From contig CACYQB010000001.1 of NCBI GenBank assembly GCA_902776435.1, positions 172,988 through 236,987 on the forward strand: 64,000 nucleotides of DNA, written 5' to 3'. Numbering within the stretch: the first letter of the stretch is position 1; every line of letters starts with the position of its first letter. The DNA comes from an uncultured Bacteroidales bacterium. GTDB lineage: Bacteria > Bacteroidota > Bacteroidia > Bacteroidales > Muribaculaceae. Both the position numbers and the translations under genes were made by a program. Of this stretch, positions 1 to 8,621 are shown in pieces. The notes below the pieces were generated by a model, which was not told where the DNA came from, made no database searches, and saw only the letters and a program-made list of their open reading frames with translations.

Positions 1-440
1 TTGGTGCTGCTACTGCACGCATCGACAACCCCTCATTGACAACTCGGCAGTGGCCTGGCAAATCGCCCCTAAGGGTTGTCCTGTCTGGAAATTTGTCAAT
101 CCCCGACAACCTGAAGCTGCTGCATGACGGGCTGCCGACAATCATCTATAACCATGTGAAAAATGAAACCACCGGAGCAGTGGAGTATGTCAAAATGGAC
201 ACCGATGCTCCACAATCATGGCTCGAGGACCTGTATCGTCGCGGAGTGACCAGTGTGATGGTCGAGGGCGGCGCAAATGTGCTGCAAGGCATCATTGATG
301 CCGGAGCATGGGATGAGGCCCGTATCGAAGTCAGTTCCCGCCAGGTGGGGCGTGGTGTCGCGGCTCCCGTGATAGATGGCCCCGTTGCCGCCCGTCACTG
401 CATCGACGGCAACGTCATCACAGTGATGAGGCGCCGCTGA
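1..440 (+). CDS. ribD: RibD C-terminal reductase domain, 5' partial
   Basis: The frame is already open at base 3 and closes at the TGA of 438-440, so the gene starts before the window. The visible 145 or so residues look like the C-terminal half of the bifunctional riboflavin enzyme RibD (5-amino-6-(5-phosphoribosylamino)uracil reductase). They carry the DNPSLTTR-like segment just before residue 20, then SVMVEGGANVLQGII, which fits the reductase nucleotide-binding VEGG motif. The zinc deaminase half is not in view. An internal TTG at 36 is not a credible start because coding similarity extends upstream of it. The next gene on the same strand begins 213 bases later behind its own -7 box. Confidence 0.88.
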   Translation, partial: GAATARIDNPSLTTRQWPGKSPLRVVLSGNLSIPDNLKLLHDGLPTIIYNHVKNETTGAVEYVKMDTDAPQSWLEDLYRRGVTSVMVEGGANVLQGIIDAGAWDEARIEVSSRQVGRGVAAPVIDGPVAARHCIDGNVITVMRRR

Positions 441-615
441 TTTTACTGGAGAAACAGCCTGTTCGCGTTAAAAAGGTGTAAAATTCCTCATTTTACCGTT
501 TATTATCTTTAACGGGTGCACGTCATGTGCCCGTGAAATAGTACCTTTACCCCCCAAAAATGCGGGCTCAGACATTATAATAAAGAAAAATCCAGTGTGA
601 GACCGAATTTTTTTG

Positions 616-623
616 TAATTTTG
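616..623 (+). promoter_or_regulatory. Bacteroidetes -7 box upstream of the DUF6242 gene
   Basis: TAATTTTG fits TAnnTTTG and lies 31 bases before the ATG at 654. I see no clear TTTG -33 element at the expected spacing, so this is a moderate call. It probably starts the transcript running through porG, uppS and bamA. Confidence 0.5.
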
Positions 624-653
624 CCGTTTGTAAAAAAGAACAAATAGACAATA

Positions 654-2153
654 ATGACCAATAAAACACCTCTATATTTCGTGTTGGCGATGATGGTAGC
701 GCTTTCATCGCTGCCCATGCTTGTATCATGTAACAAGGACAATGACAAAGACAGCGATGACTCGTACACTTACAGTACTAGTGAGCAGACGACATTGGTT
801 AAGGACTTTGGCTTGCAGGCAGATTCGAAAGTGCTTGACAATCTGGACTCGGTGCATTTCACCGTCGACTACGATAAGGGCTTGATTTATAATGCCGACT
901 CACTGCCTGTTGGCACTGATATCTCGTCCCTCAAAGTCATTGTCGAGTTTCTGAACACTGTCAAATCGGCTGTGTTCCATATCTCGGACGCCACTGTCCA
1001 GGCCGACACGGCAATCAATTACTCCACCTCAATGACCCAGCCCATCGACTTCACCGGTAAGACCTTGTTGACGGTAACCTCGGCCGATGAGATGGAGGTA
1101 AAGAACTATGAAGTCAAGGTACTTGTTCACAAGGTAAGGCCTGACACCCTCATTTGGAACCAGAATTGGCGCCGCGACCTGCCGGGATATGCGAGCGACT
1201 TGAGTGCCCTCAAGATGGTCCAGCAGGGTGATCTGTACCGCATCATGACTTACAATGGTAACACCTGCAAAATGTTGACGGCTTCGGCTCCTGGCCAGAC
1301 CTCATGGGATGAACAGCTTGTTGATATGCCTTTCGAGCCCCAGGTAAAGACTCTCACTGCAACAGACGAAGCACTCTATATGCTGTCCATGGATGGCACC
1401 CTGTTCACCTCGACCGAAGGTGTGGAATGGAACTCATGTGGTGTGAGGTGGTACACGTTGCTGGGTGCTTATGAGGAGCGTGTGCTGGGCATCATTGATA
1501 ACTATGACGGAAGTTATACCTATGACGAGTATCCTCGTCAAGATGGCTTTGTCAGTGAGGAGGTTCCGGAGAATTTCCCTGTGAGCCACTCGTCTAACAT
1601 GATAGCGGTTGACAACAAGTGGGCCCTTTCGTCTCAGGTGATGATTGTGGGCGGTGTTGACTGCAACGGTAACGTGATAAAAGACACTTGGGGCTATGAC
1701 GGCAACAAGTGGGGCCAGATCAACAATATCCATGGTGAACAATTGCCAGCCCTCGCCGATGCGACCTTGTTTTCTTATTTCACCTTCAAGAGATTGCCCG
1801 GTGTTCGCCGTTACGGCCGCCAGTCAACATGGTACTTGATGGGTGGACGCAAATCCGACGGTTCGCTCAATAATGACATTTATCTGTCAAACACTCAAGG
1901 CGTTGTCTGGTTCAAGAGCGATTCGACCATGGTACAGCCCGATTATATGCCTGATTTCTATGGAGCCCAAGCATTTGTGGGTGAAGAGACCATGACAGCC
2001 CCCAACCGCGTGCCTAGCCGCGTGTCATCACTTCCCACCACGTGGCAGTGCCCCTATATCTATCTGTTCGGTGGCTATGATGCCGATGGCGATTTGTTGC
2101 CCTACGTGTGGCGTGGCGTGTATAACCGCTTGACCAATACGCCCATATATTAA
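654..2153 (+). CDS. DUF6242-type lipoprotein with kelch-like C-terminal part
   Basis: This 499-residue protein has an N-terminal hydrophobic segment ending in a lipobox-like LVSC (Cys about residue 26), followed by an Asp/Lys-rich linker, so it is probably an outer-membrane or surface lipoprotein. Residues about 45-160 resemble an Ig-like fold (VEVKNYEVKVLV-type segment). The rest contains repeated glycine-rich blades (MIVGGVDCNGNVIKDTWGYDG, WYLMGGRKSDGSLNNDIYLS, IYLFGGYDADGD) like kelch beta-propellers. This arrangement matches the Bacteroidales DUF6242 family, which commonly sits beside porG and uppS. The molecular role is unknown; the neighbourhood suggests envelope biogenesis. The gap to porG is 27 bases, so the two are probably co-transcribed. 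Confidence 0.75.
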   Translation: MTNKTPLYFVLAMMVALSSLPMLVSCNKDNDKDSDDSYTYSTSEQTTLVKDFGLQADSKVLDNLDSVHFTVDYDKGLIYNADSLPVGTDISSLKVIVEFLNTVKSAVFHISDATVQADTAINYSTSMTQPIDFTGKTLLTVTSADEMEVKNYEVKVLVHKVRPDTLIWNQNWRRDLPGYASDLSALKMVQQGDLYRIMTYNGNTCKMLTASAPGQTSWDEQLVDMPFEPQVKTLTATDEALYMLSMDGTLFTSTEGVEWNSCGVRWYTLLGAYEERVLGIIDNYDGSYTYDEYPRQDGFVSEEVPENFPVSHSSNMIAVDNKWALSSQVMIVGGVDCNGNVIKDTWGYDGNKWGQINNIHGEQLPALADATLFSYFTFKRLPGVRRYGRQSTWYLMGGRKSDGSLNNDIYLSNTQGVVWFKSDSTMVQPDYMPDFYGAQAFVGEETMTAPNRVPSRVSSLPTTWQCPYIYLFGGYDADGDLLPYVWRGVYNRLTNTPIY

Positions 2154-2180
2154 TCATCACTGCGACTCACTGACGAGAAG

Positions 2181-2852
2181 ATGAAGAAATCCCTATTCAT
2201 ATTATTATTGCTCACCCTGATGACTGTGTCGCCAGTGGCGGCCCAGCAATACAAGTATGAGGCGGGTCCCACGTTGGGAATGACAGGTTATTTGGGCGAG
2301 GGCAACCTCGGCAGTTTGTTCAGGCATCCCAGTTTCACGGTTGGCGGTTTGTTCAGGTATACCCACAACAGCCGCTGGGCGTTCAAGGCCAACTTGAATT
2401 ATGCCAACATCCGCGGCGATAGTGAGAAGGATGAGTCCTGGTACCCTGATGGGGCTAACTATACCTTCACGTCTAACCTTATCGACCTGGGCTTGACAGC
2501 GGAGTTCAACTTCCTGAACTTCGGCCGTGGCCCGGCCTACAAGAAATATAAGTTTATTTCTCCGTATATGGTGGCTGGTGTGGGCTTTGTGTTCGCCATG
2601 TGTAACGGTAGCAATCAGGCCTCGTTCACCATACCTATCGGCATTGGCGTGAAATATAAATTCAAGGACAGGCTCAATCTGAATTTTGAATTCACCATGC
2701 GCAAGGAGTTCAGCGACCGCATAGACGGTTTGAGCGACCTGTACGGAATCAAGCACTCGTTTGCAAAGAATACAGACTGGTACTCGTTCGCCACGTTCTC
2801 GGTATCCTATGAGTTCGGCAAGCGCTGTATCAAGTGCAACTATATTGAATAA
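2181..2852 (+). CDS. porG: PorG/DUF6089 family outer-membrane protein (type IX secretion)
   Basis: A 223-residue protein with a signal peptide (hydrophobic to about residue 21, cleaved near AAQQ) and alternating beta-strand sequence with aromatic ends, ending in FSVSYEFGKRC. The length, the barrel pattern (YKYEAGPTLGMTGYLGEGN near the N-terminus) and the position directly before uppS and bamA match PorG, the DUF6089 component of the type IX secretion system in Porphyromonas gingivalis. There it associates with the PorK/PorN ring at the outer membrane. The only likely T9SS cargo here is the type B sorting-domain gene at 35930. It ends 6 bases before uppS, in the same operon. The family call is firm; the T9SS role rests on family knowledge and synteny. 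Confidence 0.8.
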   Translation: MKKSLFILLLLTLMTVSPVAAQQYKYEAGPTLGMTGYLGEGNLGSLFRHPSFTVGGLFRYTHNSRWAFKANLNYANIRGDSEKDESWYPDGANYTFTSNLIDLGLTAEFNFLNFGRGPAYKKYKFISPYMVAGVGFVFAMCNGSNQASFTIPIGIGVKYKFKDRLNLNFEFTMRKEFSDRIDGLSDLYGIKHSFAKNTDWYSFATFSVSYEFGKRCIKCNYIE

Positions 2853-2858
2853 TGCAGT

Positions 2859-3626
2859 ATGGCATCACTAAGTGACAAAATACAACAACTCGACCAGACG
2901 CGTATCCCGCGCCACGTTGCCATCATTATGGACGGTAACGGCCGCTGGGCCAAGCAGCATGGCCATGAGCGCCGATTCGGTCATGAGAATGGTGTGACTA
3001 CCGTTCGCCAGGTGACAGAGATAGCCAGCGAGGTGGGCGTGGAGTTCTTGACACTCTATACCTTCTCGACCGAGAACTGGAACCGCCCTCAAGATGAGGT
3101 GGATGCGCTCATGAACCTTATCGTGGTGAGCATCGAACAGCAGACGCCCGATTTGATTAAGAACAACGTGCGCCTGACCACCATCGGTGACATGGACCGC
3201 ATGCCCGAGTTTGCCGCCAACCGCCTGCGCAAGTGCATGCAGGACACCTCCCACTGCACTGGCCTGGTGCTGTGCTTGGCACTGAGTTACTCGTCGCGTT
3301 GGGAGATCGTAGCCGCTTGCCGGCAGATGGCTCGTGAGGCCGTCGCTGGACAGTTGGATATCGATGCCATTGACGACACGGTGATGTCGGCTCACATGGC
3401 TACCCGTGACATGCCCGATCCGGACCTGCTTATCCGCACGGGCGGTGACTTGCGTGTGAGCAACTATCTGTTGTGGCAGATAGCCTATAGCGAACTCTAC
3501 TTCACTTCAAAATATTGGCCCGATTTCACCAAGGAAGACTTCGTTGATGCGGTAGCCGAATTCCAGGCGCGTGAGCGACGTTATGGTAAAACGAGCGAAC
3601 AGGTTAAACATGAGAATGAAGAGTAA
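2859..3626 (+). CDS. uppS: Isoprenyl transferase (undecaprenyl diphosphate synthase)
   Basis: This cis-prenyltransferase of 255 residues condenses isopentenyl diphosphate onto farnesyl diphosphate to give undecaprenyl diphosphate, the lipid carrier for peptidoglycan and surface glycans. The signature IIMDGNGRWAK lies at about residues 22-32, with the catalytic Asp in MDGNG. YTFSTENW (about 66-73) and the C-terminal PDLLIRTGGDLRVSNYLLWQ and FTSKYWPDF segments are also present. Length is normal for the family. It is flanked by porG (6 bases) and bamA (4 bases from the preferred start), indicating translational coupling in an envelope operon. Confidence 0.96.
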   Translation: MASLSDKIQQLDQTRIPRHVAIIMDGNGRWAKQHGHERRFGHENGVTTVRQVTEIASEVGVEFLTLYTFSTENWNRPQDEVDALMNLIVVSIEQQTPDLIKNNVRLTTIGDMDRMPEFAANRLRKCMQDTSHCTGLVLCLALSYSSRWEIVAACRQMAREAVAGQLDIDAIDDTVMSAHMATRDMPDPDLLIRTGGDLRVSNYLLWQIAYSELYFTSKYWPDFTKEDFVDAVAEFQARERRYGKTSEQVKHENEE

Positions 3627-3630
3627 ATCA

Positions 3631-6291
3631 ATGAATATCAAACATATACTGCTGGCTATGGTGGCGCTTGCCGCTATCACGCCAGTGGCAGTGAATGCCC
3701 AGGAAACCCTGACGGTAAACGATACCATTTATAATCCCAAGATAGTTTTCACGGGAACGCCGACGGCCTATGAAATCGCGGGCATCCGTGTGCAGGGTGT
3801 CGATAACTATGATGAGAACATCATCATCGGTTATTCGGGACTTGCTGTCGGTCAACGCATCGACATCCCCGGTGACGACATCAAGTCGGCGGCAAAACGC
3901 TTCTGGCGTCAAGGCCTGTTTTCCAAGGTGCAGATCCTGGTCGAGAAAATTTACCATGACCAGGCTTGGCTGGTGTTCAACCTGCGCCAGCAGCCACGTG
4001 TCTCGGAGGTGAACTATAACGGCATGAAGGGTGGCGAGAAAAAGGATATTATCGAGCGCTTGGGATTCCAGCCCGGTAGCCAGATGACACCCAACATCGC
4101 AGACCGCATCAAGGTCATCGTCGAGAAGTATTATGCCAATAAGGGCTTCGGCAAAGCCACGTGCGAGGTCGTTCAAGTGCCTGACCTGAGCAAGCAGAAC
4201 GAGGTCATCGTCAACATCAATGTGGATAAGCACGAGAAAATCAAGGTGCACAAGATCTACATCGATGGCAATGAGGTGCTGAGCGACTCCAAGATCAAGC
4301 GCACGATGAAAAAGACCAACGAGAAGACTAACCTGTGGAAAATCTTCTCGCAGAAGAAGTTTGTCCAGAGCGACTATGAGAACGATAAGCAGCTCATCAT
4401 CGACAAGTATAACGAGAAAGGTTACCGTGACGCCGTTATCGTGGCCGACAGTGTTGTTAAGTATGATGAAAAGAGCGTTGACGTTTATCTCAAGGTGGAT
4501 GAGGGCAAGCGCTACTATATCTCGGATATCACCTGGGTGGGTAATACCGTTTATCCGTCAGTCATTCTGAACGATGTGCTCGGCATTAAGAAGGGCGATG
4601 TCTATAACCAGAAACTGCTCAACAAGCGCACCCAGGAGGATGATGACGCTGTGGCTAACCTCTACCTCAACAACGGTTACCTGTTCTACCAGCTGATTCC
4701 CATCGAGAGCAAGATCGAGGGCGACAGCATCAATCTCGAGATGCGTATGTTTGAGGGTAAGCAGGCACGTATTAATAAGGTGGTCATCAACGGTAACGAC
4801 CGCCTGTACGAGAAGGTGGTGCGCCGCGAGTTGCGCGTTCGTCCGGGTGACCTATTCTCTAAGGAAGACCTCATGCGCTCTGCCCGCGAGATTGCCCAGA
4901 CCGGTCACTTCGACCCTGAGAAGATGGACATCCGCCCCGAACCTAATCCCGATAATGGTACCGTAGATATCATCCTCAACCTCGAGAGCAAGGCCAATGA
5001 CCAAGTCGAGCTGAGTGCCGGTTGGGGCCAGACGGGTGTCATTATCAAGGCATCGCTGAAGTTCACCAACTTCTCAATCCAGAATCTGCTGCATCCCTCA
5101 TCCTTCAAGGGCTTGATTCCGCAGGGTGACGGTCAGACCTTTACCATCAGCGCTCAGACCAATGCCAAGTACTACCAGGCCTATAGCGTGTCGTTCCTCG
5201 ACCCGTGGTTTGGCGGCAAGCGTCCCAACTCGTTGTCGGTATCGGCCTTCTATAGCCGCCAGACGGGTATCAACCAGTCTTACTATAGCCAGTTGTACCA
5301 GAATGCTATGTACAACTATGCCAACTCGATGTATGGTTATGGTGGCTACGGCTACGGTTATGGTGGCTATGGCTATGGTGGTTACGGTGGCTACAATTAT
5401 TATGAGAACGCTTATGACCCCAACAAGTACCTGCAGATGGCGGGTGTGACCGTGGGCTTCGGTAAGCGTCTGAAGTGGCCCGATGACTACTTCACCTTCA
5501 TGGCTTCATTGAGTTACCAGTGGTATAGCCTCAAGAACTGGGAGTACCTTTATTATATGAAGAACGGTGTGTCTAATTCAATCGTGTTGGGCTTGACCTT
5601 GTCGCGCAACAGTATTGACAACCCGTTGTACACCCGTCGCGGTAGCTCGTTTACCCTGTCATTCAATGCCACGCCTCCTGCAAGCCTGTTCGGCAAGAAG
5701 AACTGGAGGGCATTGAGCGAGAGCACGACCGAGGCTTCCAAGAAGGAACTTTATCGCTGGATCGAGTACTGGAAACTCAAGTTCTCGGCCCGTACCTATA
5801 CGCCGCTCACCGATCCCGATGGCCGCTGGACACTCGTGCTGATGACTCGTGCCGACATCGGTCTGCTGGGTAGCTGGAACAAGTGGCTGAAGTCACCGTT
5901 TGAGACCTTCTACGTCGGTGGTGACGGTATGTCGGGTTCTTATACCTATGCGACCGAGACCATCGCCCTGCGTGGTTACGAGAATGGTGCGTTCACCCCC
6001 TACGGCAGCGAGGGTTATGCCTATAACCGCTACGTTGTGGAGCTGCACTTCCCGTTGATGCTTTCCCAGAGCGCTACCATCTATCCTCTCGTGTTCGTCG
6101 AGGCTGGTAATGCATGGACCCATGTGAGAGACTTCAACCCGTTCAACATCAAGCGTTCGGCTGGTGTGGGTGCCCGCATCTTCCTGCCCATGATCGGTAT
6201 GATGGGTATTGACTGGGGCTATGGTTTCGATAAGGTCTTCGGCGAGAAGGGTGGCAGCAATTTCCACTTTGTTCTTGGCCAGGAATTCTAA
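3631..6291 (+). CDS. bamA: BamA, outer-membrane protein assembly factor
   Basis: BamA is the Omp85 barrel that folds and inserts outer-membrane proteins. From the chosen ATG the protein is 886 residues: a signal peptide (MNIKHILLAMVALAAITP, cleaved near NAQ), about five POTRA domains to roughly residue 420, then a 16-strand Omp85 barrel ending in a terminal aromatic-rich strand (FHFVLGQEF). Residues about 566-593 form a Gly/Tyr-rich insert (YGYGGYGYGYGGYGYGG) that probably lies in a surface loop. Other in-frame starts exist at 3610 and 3616, overlapping the end of uppS; I prefer 3631 because it gives a compact signal peptide 4 bases after the uppS stop. Skp/OmpH genes follow. Confidence 0.95.
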   Translation: MNIKHILLAMVALAAITPVAVNAQETLTVNDTIYNPKIVFTGTPTAYEIAGIRVQGVDNYDENIIIGYSGLAVGQRIDIPGDDIKSAAKRFWRQGLFSKVQILVEKIYHDQAWLVFNLRQQPRVSEVNYNGMKGGEKKDIIERLGFQPGSQMTPNIADRIKVIVEKYYANKGFGKATCEVVQVPDLSKQNEVIVNINVDKHEKIKVHKIYIDGNEVLSDSKIKRTMKKTNEKTNLWKIFSQKKFVQSDYENDKQLIIDKYNEKGYRDAVIVADSVVKYDEKSVDVYLKVDEGKRYYISDITWVGNTVYPSVILNDVLGIKKGDVYNQKLLNKRTQEDDDAVANLYLNNGYLFYQLIPIESKIEGDSINLEMRMFEGKQARINKVVINGNDRLYEKVVRRELRVRPGDLFSKEDLMRSAREIAQTGHFDPEKMDIRPEPNPDNGTVDIILNLESKANDQVELSAGWGQTGVIIKASLKFTNFSIQNLLHPSSFKGLIPQGDGQTFTISAQTNAKYYQAYSVSFLDPWFGGKRPNSLSVSAFYSRQTGINQSYYSQLYQNAMYNYANSMYGYGGYGYGYGGYGYGGYGGYNYYENAYDPNKYLQMAGVTVGFGKRLKWPDDYFTFMASLSYQWYSLKNWEYLYYMKNGVSNSIVLGLTLSRNSIDNPLYTRRGSSFTLSFNATPPASLFGKKNWRALSESTTEASKKELYRWIEYWKLKFSARTYTPLTDPDGRWTLVLMTRADIGLLGSWNKWLKSPFETFYVGGDGMSGSYTYATETIALRGYENGAFTPYGSEGYAYNRYVVELHFPLMLSQSATIYPLVFVEAGNAWTHVRDFNPFNIKRSAGVGARIFLPMIGMMGIDWGYGFDKVFGEKGGSNFHFVLGQEF

Positions 6292-6381
6292 AAAACGAGA
6301 AGCGTTAAGTTAATTTTTTAACGTTAACAAATAAACGATTTATATTATCTGCAGTCTAAAAACCGAAATTTTAAAATAATA

Positions 6382-6903
6382 ATGAAAGATATGAAAAGAA
6401 TAATTTTAATTGCAGTGACGCTTGTTGCCGGCTTCATGGCCGCCAACGCGCAGAAGTTTGCTCTTGTGGATATGGAGTATGTGCTCAAGAACATCCCCGC
6501 CTATGAGATGGCCAATGAGCAGTTGAACCAGGTATCGCAGCGCTGGCAGCGCGAGGTTGACGAACTCAAGAAGGAGGCCGACACCATGTACAAGAACTAC
6601 CAGGCTGACATGGTCTTCCTGACCGACGACCAGAAGAAGAAGAAAGAGACCGAGATCACCGAGAAGGAGAAAGAGGCTCAGCAGCTGCAGTACAAGTACT
6701 TTGGTCCCCAGGGCGAGTTGTTCAAGAAGCGCCAGTCGCTCATCAAGCCCATCCAGGACGACGTGTATAACGCCTGCAAGAAGGTGTGTGAGGAGCGTGG
6801 TTTCCAGGTCATCTTTGATCGCGCCAGCAGCCAGAGTATCATCTTTGCCTCGCCGCGCATCGATGTGAGCAACGAGGTGCTCGAGAAGATGGGCTATAAA
6901 TAA
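6382..6903 (+). CDS. ompH: OmpH/Skp family periplasmic chaperone, copy 1
   Basis: This 173-residue protein has a signal peptide (about residues 1-24, ending MAANAQ), then a mature region beginning KFALVDMEYVLKNIPAYEMA. A long charged helical section (about 45-115) rich in Lys and Glu forms the tentacle-like coiled coil of Skp, and the C-terminal beta part includes GFQVIFDRAS. Skp-family proteins hold unfolded outer-membrane proteins in the periplasm and hand them to BamA, encoded just upstream. It is the first of three paralogues. Its stop codon is followed directly by an array of 7-bp repeats. Start chosen at ATG 6382; an ATG three codons later is also possible. Confidence 0.92.
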   Translation: MKDMKRIILIAVTLVAGFMAANAQKFALVDMEYVLKNIPAYEMANEQLNQVSQRWQREVDELKKEADTMYKNYQADMVFLTDDQKKKKETEITEKEKEAQQLQYKYFGPQGELFKKRQSLIKPIQDDVYNACKKVCEERGFQVIFDRASSQSIIFASPRIDVSNEVLEKMGYK

Positions 6904-6940
6904 GGTTTTAGGCTTTAGGTATTAGGCTTTAGGTCTTATT
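6904..6940 (+). repeat. Heptad array (TTAGGCT type) abutting the ompH1 stop codon
   Basis: Five imperfect 7-bp units (TTTTAGG, CTTTAGG, TATTAGG, CTTTAGG, TCTTATT) begin at the base after the stop codon. This is a half array with no inverted partner, unlike the other four arrays in the window. Confidence 0.7.
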
Positions 6941-6989
6941 ATTAAGAAAAAGAACAATTATTATATAATAACGAAAATCAGTTTTAGAC

Positions 6990-7502
6990 ATGTTTAAAAG
7001 ATTTATGCTCTTAGCCGTTACGGCTACCATGATGTGCCTTGCTGCACAAGCTCAGAAATTCGGTTATGTTAACACCAGTGAGATTTTCAACGTGATGCCT
7101 GAGAAGGCTACCGCCGAGAACACCCTCAAGCAGGTGAGTGACAAGTATGAGACCGAGTTCAAGAACCTGCAGGACGCTTTCCAGAAAAAGATGGCTGACT
7201 ACGAGGCCGCTGACAAGGATGCCAGCACTCCCCAGGCTATCAAGGACCGTCACAACCAGGAACTGCAGGATGATTACGTGAAGATTCAGAACTTCCAGCA
7301 GACCGCTGCCCAGGATTTGCAGCGTCAGCAGGACACCTTGCTTGCCCCGATTACCCAGAAGCTCCAGAACGCCATCCAGGCTGTGGGCGCTGAGGGCGGT
7401 TACACCTTCATCTTTGACCAGGCTGCCGGCTCGATTATCTATACCGGTACCAATGCCGAGGACGTGAGTGCCAAGGTGAAAGCCAAGTTGGGCATCAAGT
7501 AA
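6990..7502 (+). CDS. ompH: OmpH/Skp family periplasmic chaperone, copy 2
   Basis: A 170-residue Skp-like protein: signal peptide (MFKRFMLLAVTATMMCLAAQAQ), mature N-terminus KFGYVNTSEIFNVMPEKATA, a long charged helical hairpin (about 45-115) and a C-terminal GGYTFIFDQAAG strand. It is more similar to copy 3 (shared FxxMPEKAxAE and TPQAIKDRHNQELQ-like segments) than to copy 1, so copies 2 and 3 look like a later duplication. It ends in a strong intrinsic terminator. Proposed role: periplasmic holdase for outer-membrane proteins delivered to BamA. Confidence 0.92.
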   Translation: MFKRFMLLAVTATMMCLAAQAQKFGYVNTSEIFNVMPEKATAENTLKQVSDKYETEFKNLQDAFQKKMADYEAADKDASTPQAIKDRHNQELQDDYVKIQNFQQTAAQDLQRQQDTLLAPITQKLQNAIQAVGAEGGYTFIFDQAAGSIIYTGTNAEDVSAKVKAKLGIK

Positions 7503-7544
7503 TCACTGATTGCAACACACATAACACGATAATGCTAAGATGCG

Positions 7545-7591
7545 AAGTCCCGTATCGGCAGCAATGCCGGAACGGGACTTCTTGTTTTTTC
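7545..7591 (+). terminator. Intrinsic terminator after ompH2
   Basis: A perfect 10-bp stem GAAGTCCCGT/ACGGGACTTC with a smaller inner hairpin is followed by CTTG and a T6 tract. It closes the bamA-ompH transcription unit. Confidence 0.85.
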
Positions 7592-7601
7592 CCTCATGGG
7601 T

Positions 7602-7631
7602 TGTGTGATTAAGAAAAAGTGATTACCTTTG
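7602..7631 (+). promoter_or_regulatory. Promoter for ompH3, upstream of the inverted-repeat element
   Basis: TTG at 7602-7604, a 19-base spacer and TACCTTTG at 7624-7631 give a full Bacteroidetes promoter. Transcription would begin about 7640, right at the left edge of the repeat element, which would then form the 5' leader of ompH3. Confidence 0.65.
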
Positions 7632-7642
7632 CTTAAAATAAC

Positions 7643-7835
7643 GTGAACTCGATGAAATCGTTTACTGAGATTCAATGCGTTAGCAACTCCCCCTCTAAGA
7701 TTAGAGGGGGTGCCCAAAGGGCAGGGGCGTTGATGCTACTGTGACAATGTCCGCTTTCGGTGGCATCGACGCCCCCTGCCCCTCTTATCCAAGAGGGGGA
7801 GCTGAGATTCAGCAGTTTGTTTTCATCGAACTCAC
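7643..7835 (+). repeat. About 193-bp inverted-repeat element, copy 1
   Basis: The outer ends are GTGAACTCGATGAAA (7643-7657) and its near-complement (7821-7835). Inside are hairpins at 7689-7710 (10-bp stem, GA loop), 7712-7722 (GCCC-AAA-GGGC) and 7779-7798 (CCCCTCTT stem), plus a long pairing between GGGGCGTTGATG and CATCGACGCCCC. The core recurs in reverse orientation at 46935-47130. No protein is encoded. It looks like a non-autonomous, MITE-like or REP-like repeat, or a structured leader element. Confidence 0.8.
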
Positions 7836-7870
7836 CATAATATAATAATGTGATAAAACAAGAAAGAACG

Positions 7871-8377
7871 ATGAAAAGATTTCTCATGATTGCCGCGGCG
7901 CTATTGCCGCTCGTGCTCATGGCTCAGGCCAGAATCGGTATAGTGAACTCACAACAGATTTTTGAACTCATGCCCGAGAAGGCGCAGGCCGAGGCGAAAC
8001 TCAAGGCGTTGAGTGATCGCTATCACGCCGAGTATGAGTTGTTAAAGAGCGAGTTTGACAAGAAATATGCCGACTACCAGACGGTGGCTGCCGATGCCGC
8101 GATGCCCGAGACCATCAAGGAGCGCCGTGTGCAGGAGTTGCAGGAGTGTGACAAAAAGATGCGGGAGTTTGAGCACCGTGCAGCCGACGATATCGCTGCG
8201 CAGCGTGCCGTTCTCACCAAGCCCTTGACCGACAAGATCCAGGCCGCCATCCGCAAGGTTGGTGAGCAAGGCGCCTATGATTTGGTGCTGGACACCGCTG
8301 TCACTCCTGTCGCCTATACTGGGCCTGCCACTATTGACATCACCCCGATGGTCAAAGCCCTGTTGGGCCTCAAGTGA
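7871..8377 (+). CDS. ompH: OmpH/Skp family periplasmic chaperone, copy 3
   Basis: This 168-residue Skp-like protein starts at ATG 7871 (an upstream GTG at 7850 would add seven residues and spoil the signal peptide). The signal sequence MKRFLMIAAALLPLVLMAQA leads into RIGIVNSQQIFELMPEKAQA, close to copy 2, then a charged helical hairpin and a C-terminal GAYDLVLDTAV strand. It is a separate transcription unit with its own promoter, separated from the other copies by a terminator and the inverted-repeat element. That suggests independent control of this paralogue. Confidence 0.9.
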   Translation: MKRFLMIAAALLPLVLMAQARIGIVNSQQIFELMPEKAQAEAKLKALSDRYHAEYELLKSEFDKKYADYQTVAADAAMPETIKERRVQELQECDKKMREFEHRAADDIAAQRAVLTKPLTDKIQAAIRKVGEQGAYDLVLDTAVTPVAYTGPATIDITPMVKALLGLK

Positions 8378-8404
8378 TTTCAATAAACGGGTATAAAACA
8401 AGAA

Positions 8405-8433
8405 AGCCTGCATCAAGTGATGCGGGCTTTTCT
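8405..8433. terminator. Terminator between ompH3 and tRNA-His
   Basis: AGCC-T-GCATCA / TGATGC-G-GGCT hairpin followed by TTTTCTTG on +, with AAAACAAGAAA on the other side giving a T-rich tail on the minus strand. It could serve both the ompH3 gene and the convergent tRNA. Confidence 0.75.
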
Positions 8434-8439
8434 TGTTAA

Positions 8440-8517
<78 letters not shown>

Positions 8518-8621
8518 ATGTATCGCATTTTCTCTCAAATGCGGGTGCAAAGATAATGCCATTTTTATAACTGTGCAAGTATTCAATCAAAAAAATCGTT
8601 GATTTTTTGTAATTGTGACGG

